Below, in pieces: positions 35,177-44,202 of a DNA stretch of 64,000 bases. Made by a program: the position numbers and the translations under genes. Under the pieces are notes generated by a model. The model was given only the letters and a program-made list of their open reading frames with translations. It had not been told where the DNA came from and did no database searches. Source of the DNA: Streptomyces sp. NBC_00237. GTDB lineage: Bacteria > Actinomycetota > Actinomycetes > Streptomycetales > Streptomycetaceae. The stretch is taken from the NCBI RefSeq assembly GCF_026342435.1, contig NZ_JAPEMT010000001.1, positions 2,784,501 to 2,848,500 on the forward strand, given 5' to 3'. Positions within the stretch are counted from its first letter, which is position 1. Every line of letters begins with the position of its first letter.

Positions 35177-35722
35177 TCACTTGGTGACGACGATCGCCTT
35201 CAGCAGGGTTGGGCTCTGGTCGTCGTAGAAGCCGATCACCCGGTGCCCGAACCCGAACGCGCGCTGCACCGCGTCGTGCACGATCTGGCTCGGGTTGACC
35301 AGCTGCCGCCAGGCACCGTCGACCAGCAGGTACAGGATCGGCGGCTGGCCCGGGAGGGGCTGCACGACGTCCCAGTACTGCGTGGCGGTGTTGCTCTTGA
35401 TGGCCTGGGACTCCAGGCCCTGCGGCTGCTGGCCGTAGCCCTGCTGGGCCTGCCCGTACTGCTGCTGGCTCTGCTGGCCCTGGCCGAGCTGCTGGAGCAG
35501 CTGCTGGTACGGCTGCTGCTGGCCGAGCTGCTGGAGCTGCTGGCCGAGGCCGCCGCCGGGCCCGTACTGCTGCCCCTGGCCCTGCTGCTGGCCGAACTGC
35601 TGCGGGGGCGGCGGCGCGGTGCTGTCGGAACCCTGCTGGCCCTGCTGCTGCCCCTGCCCGTACTGCTGCTGGCCGAAGCCCTGCCCGTACATCTGGCCCT
35701 GCGTCTGCGGGGTGGTGCTCAT
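35177..35722 (-). CDS. Prion-like Q/G-rich protein with a C-terminal domain shared with the adjacent protease
   Basis: An unrecognised 181-residue protein. Residues 1-102 contain 43 glutamines in the first 100, with Gly and Tyr in repeats such as YGQGQQQGQQ and GQQQPYQQLLQQLGQ. Residues about 114-181 form a compact domain: QYWDVVQPLPG, LYLLVDGAWRQLVNP, DAVQRAFGFGH, KAIVVTK. That domain aligns along its whole length with the C-terminus of the subtilase encoded 48 bases upstream. No signal peptide. Q/G/Y-rich segments favour phase separation or fibre formation. It could be a scaffold, adaptor or substrate of the protease; no function is known. Confidence 0.7.
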   Translation of the reverse strand: MSTTPQTQGQMYGQGFGQQQYGQGQQQGQQGSDSTAPPPPQQFGQQQGQGQQYGPGGGLGQQLQQLGQQQPYQQLLQQLGQGQQSQQQYGQAQQGYGQQPQGLESQAIKSNTATQYWDVVQPLPGQPPILYLLVDGAWRQLVNPSQIVHDAVQRAFGFGHRVIGFYDDQSPTLLKAIVVTK

Positions 35723-35770
35723 GCCGTGCCACCTTCCGTTCGTTGCGTCGTTGCTCTGTCTGGCCCGTGC

Positions 35771-37564
35771 TCAGCCGGTGACGACGAGGCCGACGATCTC
35801 CTCGTCCGAGAACCACACGCGTACGTCCGGCCGGCCCCCCGCGAAGGCGGCGTGCACCGCCTGGCGGATGTCGGGAGCCGGGTCGTTCAGGTTGCGCCAC
35901 GCACCCGCCACGAACAGCCGCAGCCGCGGCGGGAGTTCCCTGGGGTACGGGAGCAGCTCGTCCCAGTACCGTTCGGCCTGACCCGTGCCCACCGACGACG
36001 GCAGCAGCCGCATCGCCGCCGCCCGGATGTCGGGCCGGTTGCCGATCCGCTGCGAGGACGGCCTGCCCGGCGCGTCCTGCTGCGGGGAGCCCGAGGCGCG
36101 CAGCACCTCGCGGGCCCGCTGCGGATCCATCGGCGGGAGGTTCGCCGCCTTGAGGATGCCCTGGAGGCAGGCGAGCGCACCCACCACCACCGGCGACGCC
36201 GACGACGTACCGGCGAAGGTGTCGGTGTACCAGGCGATCTCCTCCGCACCGCCCTGGAGGTCGCCGGGACGGTCCCAGGAGCCACCCGTGGTGGTGGTCT
36301 CCCGGCCCCAGCCCTGGGCGTCCACGCGGGCGCCGTAGTTGGAGAACGCGAGCCGCGAGCGGTCAGGGCCGTGATCGCGGCCGTGCGTCCCGGGCGGGGG
36401 AGCGCCCGCACCCACCAGAACGGCCCCCGAGGACCCGTGCGACGGGTTGAAGGGGTTGCGCCACCGCTCCGGGAACTCGTCCGGCCTGCGCTCGTACAGG
36501 GCGTCGTCCAGGCTCTCCGCGCCGTTGCCCGCGGGCTCCACCACGAGCACCCCGCGCGAGGTCGCCCAGCGGATCGCCGCCAGGTCGTCGGGCCACCACT
36601 CCAGCGCGATGTACCCGCGCTGGTCGTCGCGCTCGGCGAAGTCGAACCGGGGCCCAGGACGGTGCAGTTCGATCAGGACGACGTCACCGGGGGAGAGGCG
36701 GGCGGCGGCCAACCGGATGGTGGCCGCGGTGCCCAGCGGGCGGAAGGACGCCGCCGCCGTGAGCGCCTGCGGGGCGATGCCGGTGATGCCGCGCTCGCCC
36801 GGGTCGCCGCCGATGACGCCCAGGACGGCGGTGCCGTGGTTGCGCCAGGCCAGGTCCTGCACGGGGGTGCCGACCACGACACCGGACAGTTTGTCCGCCA
36901 GGTCCTCGTGCCCCAACTGCCAGGCGCCCTCGATGTCGATGACCGTGACGCCCTCGCCGGACCCGCCGGGACGCGCCCACGCCCACGGCGCGTCGACACC
37001 CTCGGGTGCGGGCCGCAGATAACCCTGACGCCCGGTGAAGTCGGGGGTGACGGGAGCACCTTCTTTGAGGCGCTTGCCCTCCTCACCGCTCTGGTGCTGC
37101 GCCTCGCCGCCCTGCCGGAACGGCGACGACTGCTGCTGGTACGGGAACGACTGCCGCGGATACGACGCCGGGACCGCGCCCGGCTTCACGTACGCCGTCT
37201 CCACGCCCGGCAGCGCCGCCAGGCGTGCCGTCAGCTCGCGGGCCCGGTCCTCGCCGCCCCGGACACGGTAGTAGAGCGACAGCTCCTGCTCCTCGTGGGA
37301 GGCGGAGCCCTCGTACCGCTCCTCGTGACCGAACAGGGGCTCCAGGGCGAGCTGTTCGTCGCTGAGGAACATGTTCAGGGCCGAGACGTCGGAGCCCGCC
37401 GCCGACCTGACGCCCTCGGCGCCCGCCCGCAGCCGGGCCTCGCCGCGTGCGACGACGATCAGCTCCTGCTCGGCGTTCTGGTAGGTGAATCCCGCGCCGC
37501 CGGGTCCCGGGCCCGTGGTGCCTGGGCCCTCGCCGGGGTGTACCTGATCGGTCATCGCTTCCAC
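35771..37564 (-). CDS. S8 family serine protease (subtilase) with novel flanking domains
   Basis: 597 residues from GTG 37564 (ATG at 37555 also possible). Catalytic triad: Asp210 in VTVIDIEG, His243 in NHGTAVLG, Ser454 in AGTSSASPVV; Asn347 in EPAGNGAE serves the oxyanion hole. Residues 25-130 are an unrecognised alpha/beta domain (YQNAEQELIVVARGEARLR...), then a Q-rich linker (PYQQQSSPFRQGG). Residues 531-597 (RYWDELLPYPRE, FVAGAWRNLNDP, QAVHAAF, VGLVVTG) match the C-terminus of the downstream Q-rich protein. No signal peptide is seen, so it may act in the cytoplasm. Cotranscribed with the Q-rich gene. Confidence 0.85.
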   Translation of the reverse strand: MEAMTDQVHPGEGPGTTGPGPGGAGFTYQNAEQELIVVARGEARLRAGAEGVRSAAGSDVSALNMFLSDEQLALEPLFGHEERYEGSASHEEQELSLYYRVRGGEDRARELTARLAALPGVETAYVKPGAVPASYPRQSFPYQQQSSPFRQGGEAQHQSGEEGKRLKEGAPVTPDFTGRQGYLRPAPEGVDAPWAWARPGGSGEGVTVIDIEGAWQLGHEDLADKLSGVVVGTPVQDLAWRNHGTAVLGVIGGDPGERGITGIAPQALTAAASFRPLGTAATIRLAAARLSPGDVVLIELHRPGPRFDFAERDDQRGYIALEWWPDDLAAIRWATSRGVLVVEPAGNGAESLDDALYERRPDEFPERWRNPFNPSHGSSGAVLVGAGAPPPGTHGRDHGPDRSRLAFSNYGARVDAQGWGRETTTTGGSWDRPGDLQGGAEEIAWYTDTFAGTSSASPVVVGALACLQGILKAANLPPMDPQRAREVLRASGSPQQDAPGRPSSQRIGNRPDIRAAAMRLLPSSVGTGQAERYWDELLPYPRELPPRLRLFVAGAWRNLNDPAPDIRQAVHAAFAGGRPDVRVWFSDEEIVGLVVTG

Positions 37565-37716
37565 CGCTCCCCTCGGGTGCCGTGCGCTGCGTTGCCACTC
37601 TCAGGTGGCCCACCCTGCTACCGCCGTGCCGCTGCGTCCACACGAATCACGCCAACTGTGTTTGAACGAAAAGGGAAGGGGGCAGGTCGTCCGCTCATTC
37701 GTCGAGAGGACGTTCC

Positions 37717-38682
37717 ATGAGCGACTCCTTTGCACGTCGAAGACTCCTCACCGCGGGCGCGGGCCTGGGCGGGGCAGCACTCCTGGCCGCCGTCGGCACC
37801 GCCGCCGCAGGTGCCGCGGAGCGGGGCGGGGCCGCCCGGTGGCCCACCCGCTTCTCCCTGCCCGACGGCTTCCGCCCCGAGGGCATCGCCATCGGCGACC
37901 GCCCGTACGCCTTCTTCGGCTCGCTGGGCGACGGCTCGGTGTACGCGGCCGACCTGGCCACCGGCCGGGGCCGCGTCGTCGTGACGGGCCTCGGCGGCTC
38001 CACGGTCGGGCTGAAGACCGACGACCGGGGACGGCTGTTCCTGGCGGGCGGGGTGTCCCGGCAGATCCGGGTGGCCGACCCGCGCACCGGCCGCCACCTC
38101 GCCGTGTACGACGTGCCCGGTGCCGTCATGGTCAACGACGTGGTGCTGCACCCCACCGCCGCCTGGTTCACCGACTCCTACCGGCCCGTCCTGTACGGCG
38201 TTCCGCTCGGCCGCCACGGCAGCCTGCCCGCCGTGCGCGACCTGCGCGAACTCCCGCTGTCCGGCGACTGGGTGCAGGGCGACGACTTCACCGCCAACGG
38301 CATCGAGCGCACCCCCGACGGCCGGGCCCTGATCGTGGCCGACACCGTCGCCGACGGCGGTGCGCTGATGCGGGTCGACCCGCGCACCGGAGTCGCCCGC
38401 CGTATCGACGTCGGCGCTGCCCGCTTCCCGCACGCCGACGGCCTGCTGCTGCGCGGGCACCTCCTGTACGTCGTCCAGCAGCGGCAGAACGCGATCGACG
38501 TGGTCCGCCTGGACTCCTCCGGCACCCGGGGCACCGCCGTCACCCGGATCACCGACCCGCGCTTCCGCATCCCCACCACGGCAGCCGCCTGGGGTGACCG
38601 GATCTACCTGCCGAACGCCCGCTTCGACGTGGAGCCGACCCCGGACACGGAGTACGACGCGGTGGCGGTCCGCGCGGTCTGA
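37717..38682 (+). CDS. Tat-exported SMP-30-like beta-propeller protein
   Basis: A 321-residue protein. FARRRLLTAGAGLGGAALLA at residues 5-24 is a twin-arginine signal peptide. The mature part is built of six blade-like repeats with Gly-Asp turns (GIAIGDRPYAFFGSLGDGSV, DDRGRLFLAGGVSRQIRVAD, DVVLHPTAAWFTDSYRP, RTPDGRALIVADTVA) as in the SMP-30/gluconolactonase/strictosidine-synthase propellers. Some homologues are labelled superoxide dismutase without basis. It may be a secreted lactonase or a binding protein. GTCGAGAGGACG precedes the ATG, and it is divergent from the protease gene. Confidence 0.75.
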   Translation: MSDSFARRRLLTAGAGLGGAALLAAVGTAAAGAAERGGAARWPTRFSLPDGFRPEGIAIGDRPYAFFGSLGDGSVYAADLATGRGRVVVTGLGGSTVGLKTDDRGRLFLAGGVSRQIRVADPRTGRHLAVYDVPGAVMVNDVVLHPTAAWFTDSYRPVLYGVPLGRHGSLPAVRDLRELPLSGDWVQGDDFTANGIERTPDGRALIVADTVADGGALMRVDPRTGVARRIDVGAARFPHADGLLLRGHLLYVVQQRQNAIDVVRLDSSGTRGTAVTRITDPRFRIPTTAAAWGDRIYLPNARFDVEPTPDTEYDAVAVRAV

Positions 38683-38773
38683 CCACCGCTCGCACCGCTC
38701 GCGTCACAGCAAGCGCCGGGGCACGCGTCACGGCACGTGCAAGAGCATGCGCAGGGGCACGCGCCAGGGCACA

Positions 38774-38808
38774 CGTAAGGGGCGGCATCCAGGATGCCGC
38801 CCCTTACG
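38774..38808. terminator. Convergent terminator between the propeller and PAC2 genes
   Basis: CGTAAGGGGCGGCAT and ATGCCGCCCCTTACG form a perfect 15-base-pair stem with a five-base loop. Upstream (38690-38770) there is a degenerate GGCACGCG-type repeat and nothing else. Confidence 0.88.
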
Positions 38809-38824
38809 CACGTCCACCGTCGGA

Positions 38825-39895
38825 TCACTCCCCGGAGCCTCCCGAGCCCCCGGAGTCCGACCCTGCCGACGAGCCGTCGCCGCCGTCGTCCCCGCCACCG
38901 CCGTCCGGCCCGTCCTCCGTGCCCGTACGGGGCTTCTTCGGCGGCCTGGTCCGGCCGCCGGAGGCGTCGCGGAGGTACGCCGCCCCGCCCGTCCCCGTAT
39001 CGCCGCCTTCCGTGGCGTGACCGGGGCCGCTGCTGCCGCCGCCGGGACCCGCGCCCGGATCGCGCCGCCGCAGATACCGCTCGAACTCCCGGGCGATGGC
39101 CTCGCCGGACGCCTCCGGGAGGTCCGCGGTGTCCCGCGCCTCCTCCAGCGACTGCACGTACTCCGCGACCTCGCTGTCCTCGGCGGCCAGCTGGTCCACG
39201 CCCACCTGCCAGGCCCGCGAGTCCTCCGCCAGCTCGCCGAGCGGGATGCGCAGCCCGATGAGGTCTTCGAGACGGTTCAGCAGCGCCAGCGTCGCCTTCG
39301 GGTTCGGCGGCTGCGACACGTAGTGCGGCACCGCCGCCCACAGGCTCACCGCGGGCACCCCCGCATGCGTGCACGCCTCCTGGAGGATGCCGACGATGCC
39401 CGTGGGGCCCTCGTACCGCGTCTCCTCCAGGTCCATGGTCCGCGCCAGGTCCGGATCGGAGGTCACTCCACTGACCGGAACCGGACGGGTGTGCGGGGTG
39501 TCACCGAGCAGTGCACCCAGGATCACCACCATCTCCACACCGAGTTCGTGCGCGAAGCCCAGGATCTCGTTGCAGAACGAGCGCCACCGCATGGACGGCT
39601 CGATGCCCCGCACCAGCACCAGGTCGCGCGGCTTGTCGCCGCCGGTGCGCACCACGGAGAGCCGGGTCGTCGGCCAGGTGATCTTGCGTACGCCGTTCTC
39701 CAGAAAGACGGTCGGCCGGTTGACCTGGAAGTCGTAGTAGTCCTCGGCGTCGAGCGCCGCGAACACCTCGCCCTTCCACTCCCGGTCGAGATGGGAGACC
39801 GCCGCCGAGGCGGCGTCCCCCGCGTCGTTCCAGCCCTCGAACGCGGCCACCATGACCGGGTCGACCAGCTCGGGAACTCCGTCGAGCTCGATCAC
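38825..39895 (-). CDS. PAC2 family protein (SCO1662/ParJ-like)
   Basis: A 356-residue protein of the PAC2 (proteasome assembly chaperone 2) superfamily. Core motifs: VMVAAFEGWNDAGDAASAAV near 12-32, LVLVRGIEPSMRWRSFCNEI near 93-112, VVILGALLGDTPHTRPV near 122-138, and ALLNRLEDLIGLRIPL near 208. The C-terminal 80 residues are a disordered Gly/Ser-rich tail ending SGGSGGSGE. I recall SCO1662 next to mshC being reported as ParJ, a protein that interacts with the segregation ATPase ParA; the link for this gene is by position and family, not shown. Mycobacterial homologue Rv2125 has the same fold. Confidence 0.8.
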   Translation of the reverse strand: MIELDGVPELVDPVMVAAFEGWNDAGDAASAAVSHLDREWKGEVFAALDAEDYYDFQVNRPTVFLENGVRKITWPTTRLSVVRTGGDKPRDLVLVRGIEPSMRWRSFCNEILGFAHELGVEMVVILGALLGDTPHTRPVPVSGVTSDPDLARTMDLEETRYEGPTGIVGILQEACTHAGVPAVSLWAAVPHYVSQPPNPKATLALLNRLEDLIGLRIPLGELAEDSRAWQVGVDQLAAEDSEVAEYVQSLEEARDTADLPEASGEAIAREFERYLRRRDPGAGPGGGSSGPGHATEGGDTGTGGAAYLRDASGGRTRPPKKPRTGTEDGPDGGGGDDGGDGSSAGSDSGGSGGSGE

Positions 39896-40065
39896 CCAGC
39901 GCCTCCTTCATCCGTCTTCATACGCCCCCTACGGCGTTTCCCCGGTCCGAATCCCCCCACCTTACGCATGCGGGAAGAGTGCCCTCCGGGCACTGAATCA
40001 ATCGAAATCGGCCAGATTGGAGACGTCCGATCTTCCGTGCCGGATGCGGACGCCCCTCTCCGGCC

Positions 40066-40737
40066 CTACAGCGTCGACCGCAGCCACTGCTCCACGCTCG
40101 CGATGTGCACCGTCGCCCACGACCGCGCCGCCTCCGCGTCCCGCGCCCGCAGCGCCCCCAGGATCGCCCGGTGCTCCTGCAGGGTCCGGCTGATCGCGTC
40201 CTCCTGCGTCAGCCCCCGCCAGACCCGCGCCCGGGTGGTCGGCCCCGAAAGACCGTCGAGCAGCGAGCAGAGCACCGAGTTCCCCGACCCCCGCACGATG
40301 GTCCGGTGGAACTCCAGGTCGGCGGCGACCAGTTCCTCCACCGACGGCTCCTCGCCGAGCGCGCTGAGCTGCTCCTCCAGGGCGTCCAGCTCCTCGTCGC
40401 CGAGCAGCCCGCACGCCAGCGCCGTCGCGGCGGGCTCCAGGATCCTCCGTACGGCGAGGAACTCCAGCACCGCGCTGTCGCGGTGGAAGTCCACGACGAA
40501 GCTCACCGCCTCCAGCAGCAGCTGCGGATCGAGGCTGGTCACGTACGTGCCGTCGCCCTGCCGGACGTCCAGGATGCGGATCAGGGACAGCGCCCGTACC
40601 GCCTCGCGCAGAGAGTTGCGCGAGAGTCCCAGTTCGGCGGCGAGTTCGCTCTCCTTGGGCAGTCGGTCGCCGGGGCGCAGCGTCCCCGAGACGATCATGG
40701 CCTTGATGCGTTCGATGGCCTCGTCGGTGACGGCCAT
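40066..40737 (-). CDS. FadR/GntR family transcriptional regulator
   Basis: A 223-residue regulator from ATG at 40737, preceded by GGAGG. The winged helix spans residues 5-70 (GTLRPGDRLPKESELAAELG, SRNSLREAVRALSLIRIL, QGDGTYVTSL), followed by an FCD domain with metal-type residues in DLEFHRTIVRGSGN and LQEHRAILGAL. The start MAVTDEAIERIKAMI is typical of the FadR subgroup that controls sugar-acid or carboxylate catabolism. No catabolic operon lies beside it; neighbours are PAC2 and glpD. A small inverted repeat upstream (ACAT-N7-ATGT, 40775-40789) may be its operator. Confidence 0.85.
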   Translation of the reverse strand: MAVTDEAIERIKAMIVSGTLRPGDRLPKESELAAELGLSRNSLREAVRALSLIRILDVRQGDGTYVTSLDPQLLLEAVSFVVDFHRDSAVLEFLAVRRILEPAATALACGLLGDEELDALEEQLSALGEEPSVEELVAADLEFHRTIVRGSGNSVLCSLLDGLSGPTTRARVWRGLTQEDAISRTLQEHRAILGALRARDAEAARSWATVHIASVEQWLRSTL

Positions 40738-40842
40738 GACCCGACCTCCTCTTCCCCGCCCGGCCCACCGCCAGACATCCGACCTATGTTCGCACGGCGG
40801 GGGCGACCCCGAAGCCCATAAGGCTACGGGCGCTGACACGGC

Positions 40843-40870
40843 GGCGGGCGGACCCCCGAAGGAGCCCGCC
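40843..40870 (-). terminator. Weak terminator downstream of glpD
   Basis: GGCGGGC and GCCCGCC pair over 7 bases around a 14-base loop, 38 bases beyond the glpD stop on the minus strand. GC content alone could produce this, so confidence is modest. Confidence 0.4.
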
Positions 40871-40907
40871 CGCCACCGCCGGGCCCCCACCGGGAGCCCC
40901 GCAACAC

Positions 40908-42518
40908 CTATGCCTCGCGGCGCAGCACCCGCTCCACCTTCGCCCGTACGTCGTCCGTCGCCAGACCCCGGATCGTCAGCGTGGTCCGGCGGCGCAGCAC
41001 GTCGTCCGCCGTCTCCGCCCACTCGTGGTCGCGCGCGTACACGACCTGCGCCCAGATCTCCGGGGCGTCCGGGTGGATGCGCTCGGCCAGCGCCGGGTCG
41101 TCGGCCGCCAGACGCGCGATGTCGAAGGACAGCGACCCGTAGTGCGTGGCCAGGTGACGGGCGGTCTCCGGGGACATCCGCGGACCGGGCGTCCCGCCGT
41201 CCACGAGCAGCCGGTGCGCGACCGCGTTCGGGTTCGAGATGCCCGGCAGCGGGAGCTTCTTCGGCAGCCGCGAGATCGGCTCCATGTCCTCGCCCAGCGG
41301 GTGGCCGGGGAGCGCCGCCAGCTTGTTCATGACGGTGCGGCCGATGTGGCGGAAGGTCGTCCACTTGCCGCCCGCCACCGACAGCATGCCGCCGCGGCCC
41401 TCGGTGACGACCGTCTCGCGCTTGGCCTTCGACGTGTCGCCGGGCCCGCCCGGCAGCACCCGCAGACCCGCGAAGGAGTACGTGATCAGGTCCCGCGACA
41501 GCTGCTGGTCGCGGATCGAGAACGCGGCCTCGTCGAGGATCTGCGTGACGTCCTTGTCGTTGACCGCCACGTCCGCCGGGTCGCCCTCGTACTCCTCGTC
41601 GGTGGTGCCGAGGAGGAGCTGGTCCTCCCACGGCAGCGCGAAGGTGATCCGGTACTTGTCGATCGGGGTCGCCAGCGCGGCCCTCCACGGCGACGTCCGC
41701 TTCAGGACCAGGTGCGCGCCCTTGGAGAGACGGATCGAGGGAGCGGAGTTGGGGTCCTCCAGCTTGCGCAGGTGGTCCACCCACGGGCCGGTCGCGTTCA
41801 GCACCAGCCGGGCGTCGACACCGAACTCGGTGCCGTCCATGCGGTCCTTGAGCTCCGCGCCCGTCACCCGGCCGTGCGTGAAGCGCAGCCCCGTGACCTC
41901 GGCGTGGTTGAGGACGGTCGCCCCCGACTCGACGGCGGCGCGCACCGTCATGAGCGCCATCCGGGAGTCGTTCATCTGGTCGTCGCCGTAGACCGCGACG
42001 GCCTTCAGGTTGTCCGTACGCAGCTCCGGCACGTCCTTGGCCGCACGCGACGGCGAGATCACGTGACCGACGCCGTCGCCGAACGCGGACAGCGCCGAGT
42101 AGGCGAAGACGCCCGCGCCCAGCTTGGCCGCGCCGTGCGGACCGCCCTTGTAGACGGGCAGGTAGAAGGTCAGCGGGTTGGCCAGGTGCGGGGCCACGTC
42201 GCGCGAGACGGCACGCCGCTCGAAGTGGTTCTCCGCGACCAGCTTCACCGCGCCGGTCTGGAGGTAGCGCAGCCCTCCGTGCAGCAGCTTGGAGGAGGCC
42301 GAGGAGGTGGCGCCGGCGAAGTCACCGGCGTCCACCAGAGCCACCCGCAGCCCGGACTGAGCGGCGTGCCAGGCGGTCGAGATGCCCAGGATGCCACCGC
42401 CGATCACCAGGAGGTCGTACGTCGCCTTGGAAAGCCGCTCCCGGGTCTCGGCGCGGCTCGCGGTGGAACCGTCGTCCGGTCGCGCCCCGTGGGTCGGGCC
42501 GCTGTGCAGGGTGGTCAT
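40908..42518 (-). CDS. glpD: Aerobic glycerol-3-phosphate dehydrogenase
   Basis: A 536-residue FAD enzyme. The Rossmann motif DLLVIGGGILGISTAWHAAQ is at about residues 34-53; TSSASSKLLHGGLRYLQTGAV near 71-91 is the GlpD signature; GGKWTTFRHIGRTVMNKLAA near 380 binds FAD; the C-terminal domain follows (PETARHLATHYG...EWAETADDVLRRRTTL). It oxidises sn-glycerol 3-phosphate to dihydroxyacetone phosphate and passes electrons to the quinone pool at the membrane. Last gene of glpF-glpK-glpD, 102 bases after glpK. Confidence 0.95.
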   Translation of the reverse strand: MTTLHSGPTHGARPDDGSTASRAETRERLSKATYDLLVIGGGILGISTAWHAAQSGLRVALVDAGDFAGATSSASSKLLHGGLRYLQTGAVKLVAENHFERRAVSRDVAPHLANPLTFYLPVYKGGPHGAAKLGAGVFAYSALSAFGDGVGHVISPSRAAKDVPELRTDNLKAVAVYGDDQMNDSRMALMTVRAAVESGATVLNHAEVTGLRFTHGRVTGAELKDRMDGTEFGVDARLVLNATGPWVDHLRKLEDPNSAPSIRLSKGAHLVLKRTSPWRAALATPIDKYRITFALPWEDQLLLGTTDEEYEGDPADVAVNDKDVTQILDEAAFSIRDQQLSRDLITYSFAGLRVLPGGPGDTSKAKRETVVTEGRGGMLSVAGGKWTTFRHIGRTVMNKLAALPGHPLGEDMEPISRLPKKLPLPGISNPNAVAHRLLVDGGTPGPRMSPETARHLATHYGSLSFDIARLAADDPALAERIHPDAPEIWAQVVYARDHEWAETADDVLRRRTTLTIRGLATDDVRAKVERVLRREA

Positions 42519-42620
42519 GTCACTTGCTCCTCTTCGAAAACTCAGCTTCAGATCTTGTTCCGCGGACCGCGGCGGATCCCTGTCGATCCGCCGCGCTCAC
42601 GCCCGACCTGCGCCGATGAG

Positions 42621-44150
42621 TCAGTTCTCGTCTTCTTCGAGCCAGCCCATGGTCCGCTCGACGGCCTTGAGCCAGTTCTTGTACTCGCGGTCCCGGACGT
42701 CCGCCTCCATGCGCGGCGTCCACTCGGCGGCCCGGCGCCAGTTGGCCCGCAGCTCGTCGGTGGAGGACCAGAAGCCGACCGCGAGACCGGCCGCGTACGC
42801 GGCGCCCAGACACGTGGTCTCGGCGACCATCGGACGGACGACGGGCGCGTCCAGGAAGTCCGACAGGGTCTGCATCAGCAGGTTGTTGGAGGTCATGCCG
42901 CCGTCGACCTTGAGCGCGGTCAGCTCGACGCCCGAGTCCTTGGTCATGGCGTCGGTGATCTCACGGGTCTGCCACGCGGTCGCCTCCAGGACGGCGCGCG
43001 CGATGTGCGCCTTGGTGACGTACCGGGTGAGACCGGCGATCACACCGCGGGCGTCGGAGCGCCAGTACGGTGCGAACAGACCGGAGAACGCGGGCACGAA
43101 GTACGCACCGCCGTTGTCGTCGACGCTGGAGGCCAGCGTCTCGATCTCCGCGGCGGTCTTGATCATGCCCATCTGGTCGCGCATCCACTGCACCAGCGAA
43201 CCGGTGACCGCGATGGAGCCTTCCAGCGCGTAGACCGGCTTCTGGTCGCCGATCTGGTAGCCGACGGTCGTCAGCAACCCGTTGTAGGAGTTGACGGGCT
43301 CCTCGCCGGTGTTCATCAGCATGAACGTGCCGGTGCCGTACGTCGACTTGGCCTCGCCCTCGGAGAAGCAGGTCTGGCCGAAGAGGGCCGCCTGCTGGTC
43401 ACCGAGCGCGGAGGCGACCGGGACGCCCTGGAGCACGCCGGAGGCGGCCGTTCCGTACACCTCGGCGGACGAACGGATCTCCGGCAGGACGGCGGCCGGG
43501 ATGTCCATGGACTGCAGGATCTTGTCGTCCCACGCCATCTTGTGCAGGTTCATCAGGAGGGTGCGCGAGGCGTTGGTGACGTCGGTGACGTGGACGCCGC
43601 CGTTCACGCCGCCGGTGAGGTTCCAGATGACCCAGGAGTCCATGGTGCCGAAGAGGATGTCGCCCGCCTCGGCCTTCTCGCGCAGGCCCTCGACGTTGTC
43701 GAGGAGCCAGCGGACCTTGGGACCGGCGAAGTACGAGGCCAGCGGCAGACCGGTCTCGCGGCGGAAGCGGTCCTGGCCGACGTTGCGGCCGAGCTCCTTG
43801 CAGAGGGCGTCGGTGCGGGTGTCCTGCCAGACGATGGCGTTGTGGACGGGCTCACCGGTGTTCTTGTCCCACATCAGCGTGGTCTCGCGCTGATTGGTGA
43901 TGCCGATCGCCTTGACGTCGGCGGCGGAGATTCCCGCCTTCACGACGGCCCCGGCGACGACCTCCTGGACGTTCTCCCAGATCTCGTTGGCGTCGTGCTC
44001 CACCCAGCCCGGCTTCGGGAAGATCTGCTCGTGCTCCTTCTGGTCGACCGCGACGATGCGGCCGTCCTTGTCGAAGACGATGCAGCGGCTGGACGTGGTG
44101 CCCTGGTCGATCGCGGCGATGAAGGGGCCTGCGGTGTGTGCGTCGGTCAC
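42621..44150 (-). CDS. glpK: Glycerol kinase
   Basis: A 509-residue FGGY-family sugar kinase from GTG. The ATP/substrate motif [17 protein letters not shown] opens the protein; [20 protein letters not shown] near 84, [11 protein letters not shown]-like segment near 136, [20 protein letters not shown] near 254 and [20 protein letters not shown] near 410 are the diagnostic blocks. It phosphorylates glycerol to sn-glycerol 3-phosphate, trapping it in the cell. It lies 52 bases after glpF and is the middle gene of the glycerol operon. Confidence 0.96.
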   Translation of the reverse strand: MTDAHTAGPFIAAIDQGTTSSRCIVFDKDGRIVAVDQKEHEQIFPKPGWVEHDANEIWENVQEVVAGAVVKAGISAADVKAIGITNQRETTLMWDKNTGEPVHNAIVWQDTRTDALCKELGRNVGQDRFRRETGLPLASYFAGPKVRWLLDNVEGLREKAEAGDILFGTMDSWVIWNLTGGVNGGVHVTDVTNASRTLLMNLHKMAWDDKILQSMDIPAAVLPEIRSSAEVYGTAASGVLQGVPVASALGDQQAALFGQTCFSEGEAKSTYGTGTFMLMNTGEEPVNSYNGLLTTVGYQIGDQKPVYALEGSIAVTGSLVQWMRDQMGMIKTAAEIETLASSVDDNGGAYFVPAFSGLFAPYWRSDARGVIAGLTRYVTKAHIARAVLEATAWQTREITDAMTKDSGVELTALKVDGGMTSNNLLMQTLSDFLDAPVVRPMVAETTCLGAAYAAGLAVGFWSSTDELRANWRRAAEWTPRMEADVRDREYKNWLKAVERTMGWLEEDEN

Positions 44151-44202
44151 GGTGTGCTCCTCGAAGTCTTGTGTCGTACGGCTCGACGGGTCGGCAGGAC
44201 GG

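Noticed and set aside
31966-40737. Integrated mobile element carrying the GH31/protease block
   Set aside because: No transposase, integrase, flanking direct repeats or tRNA junction is visible at the edges; only altered gene order supports acquisition.
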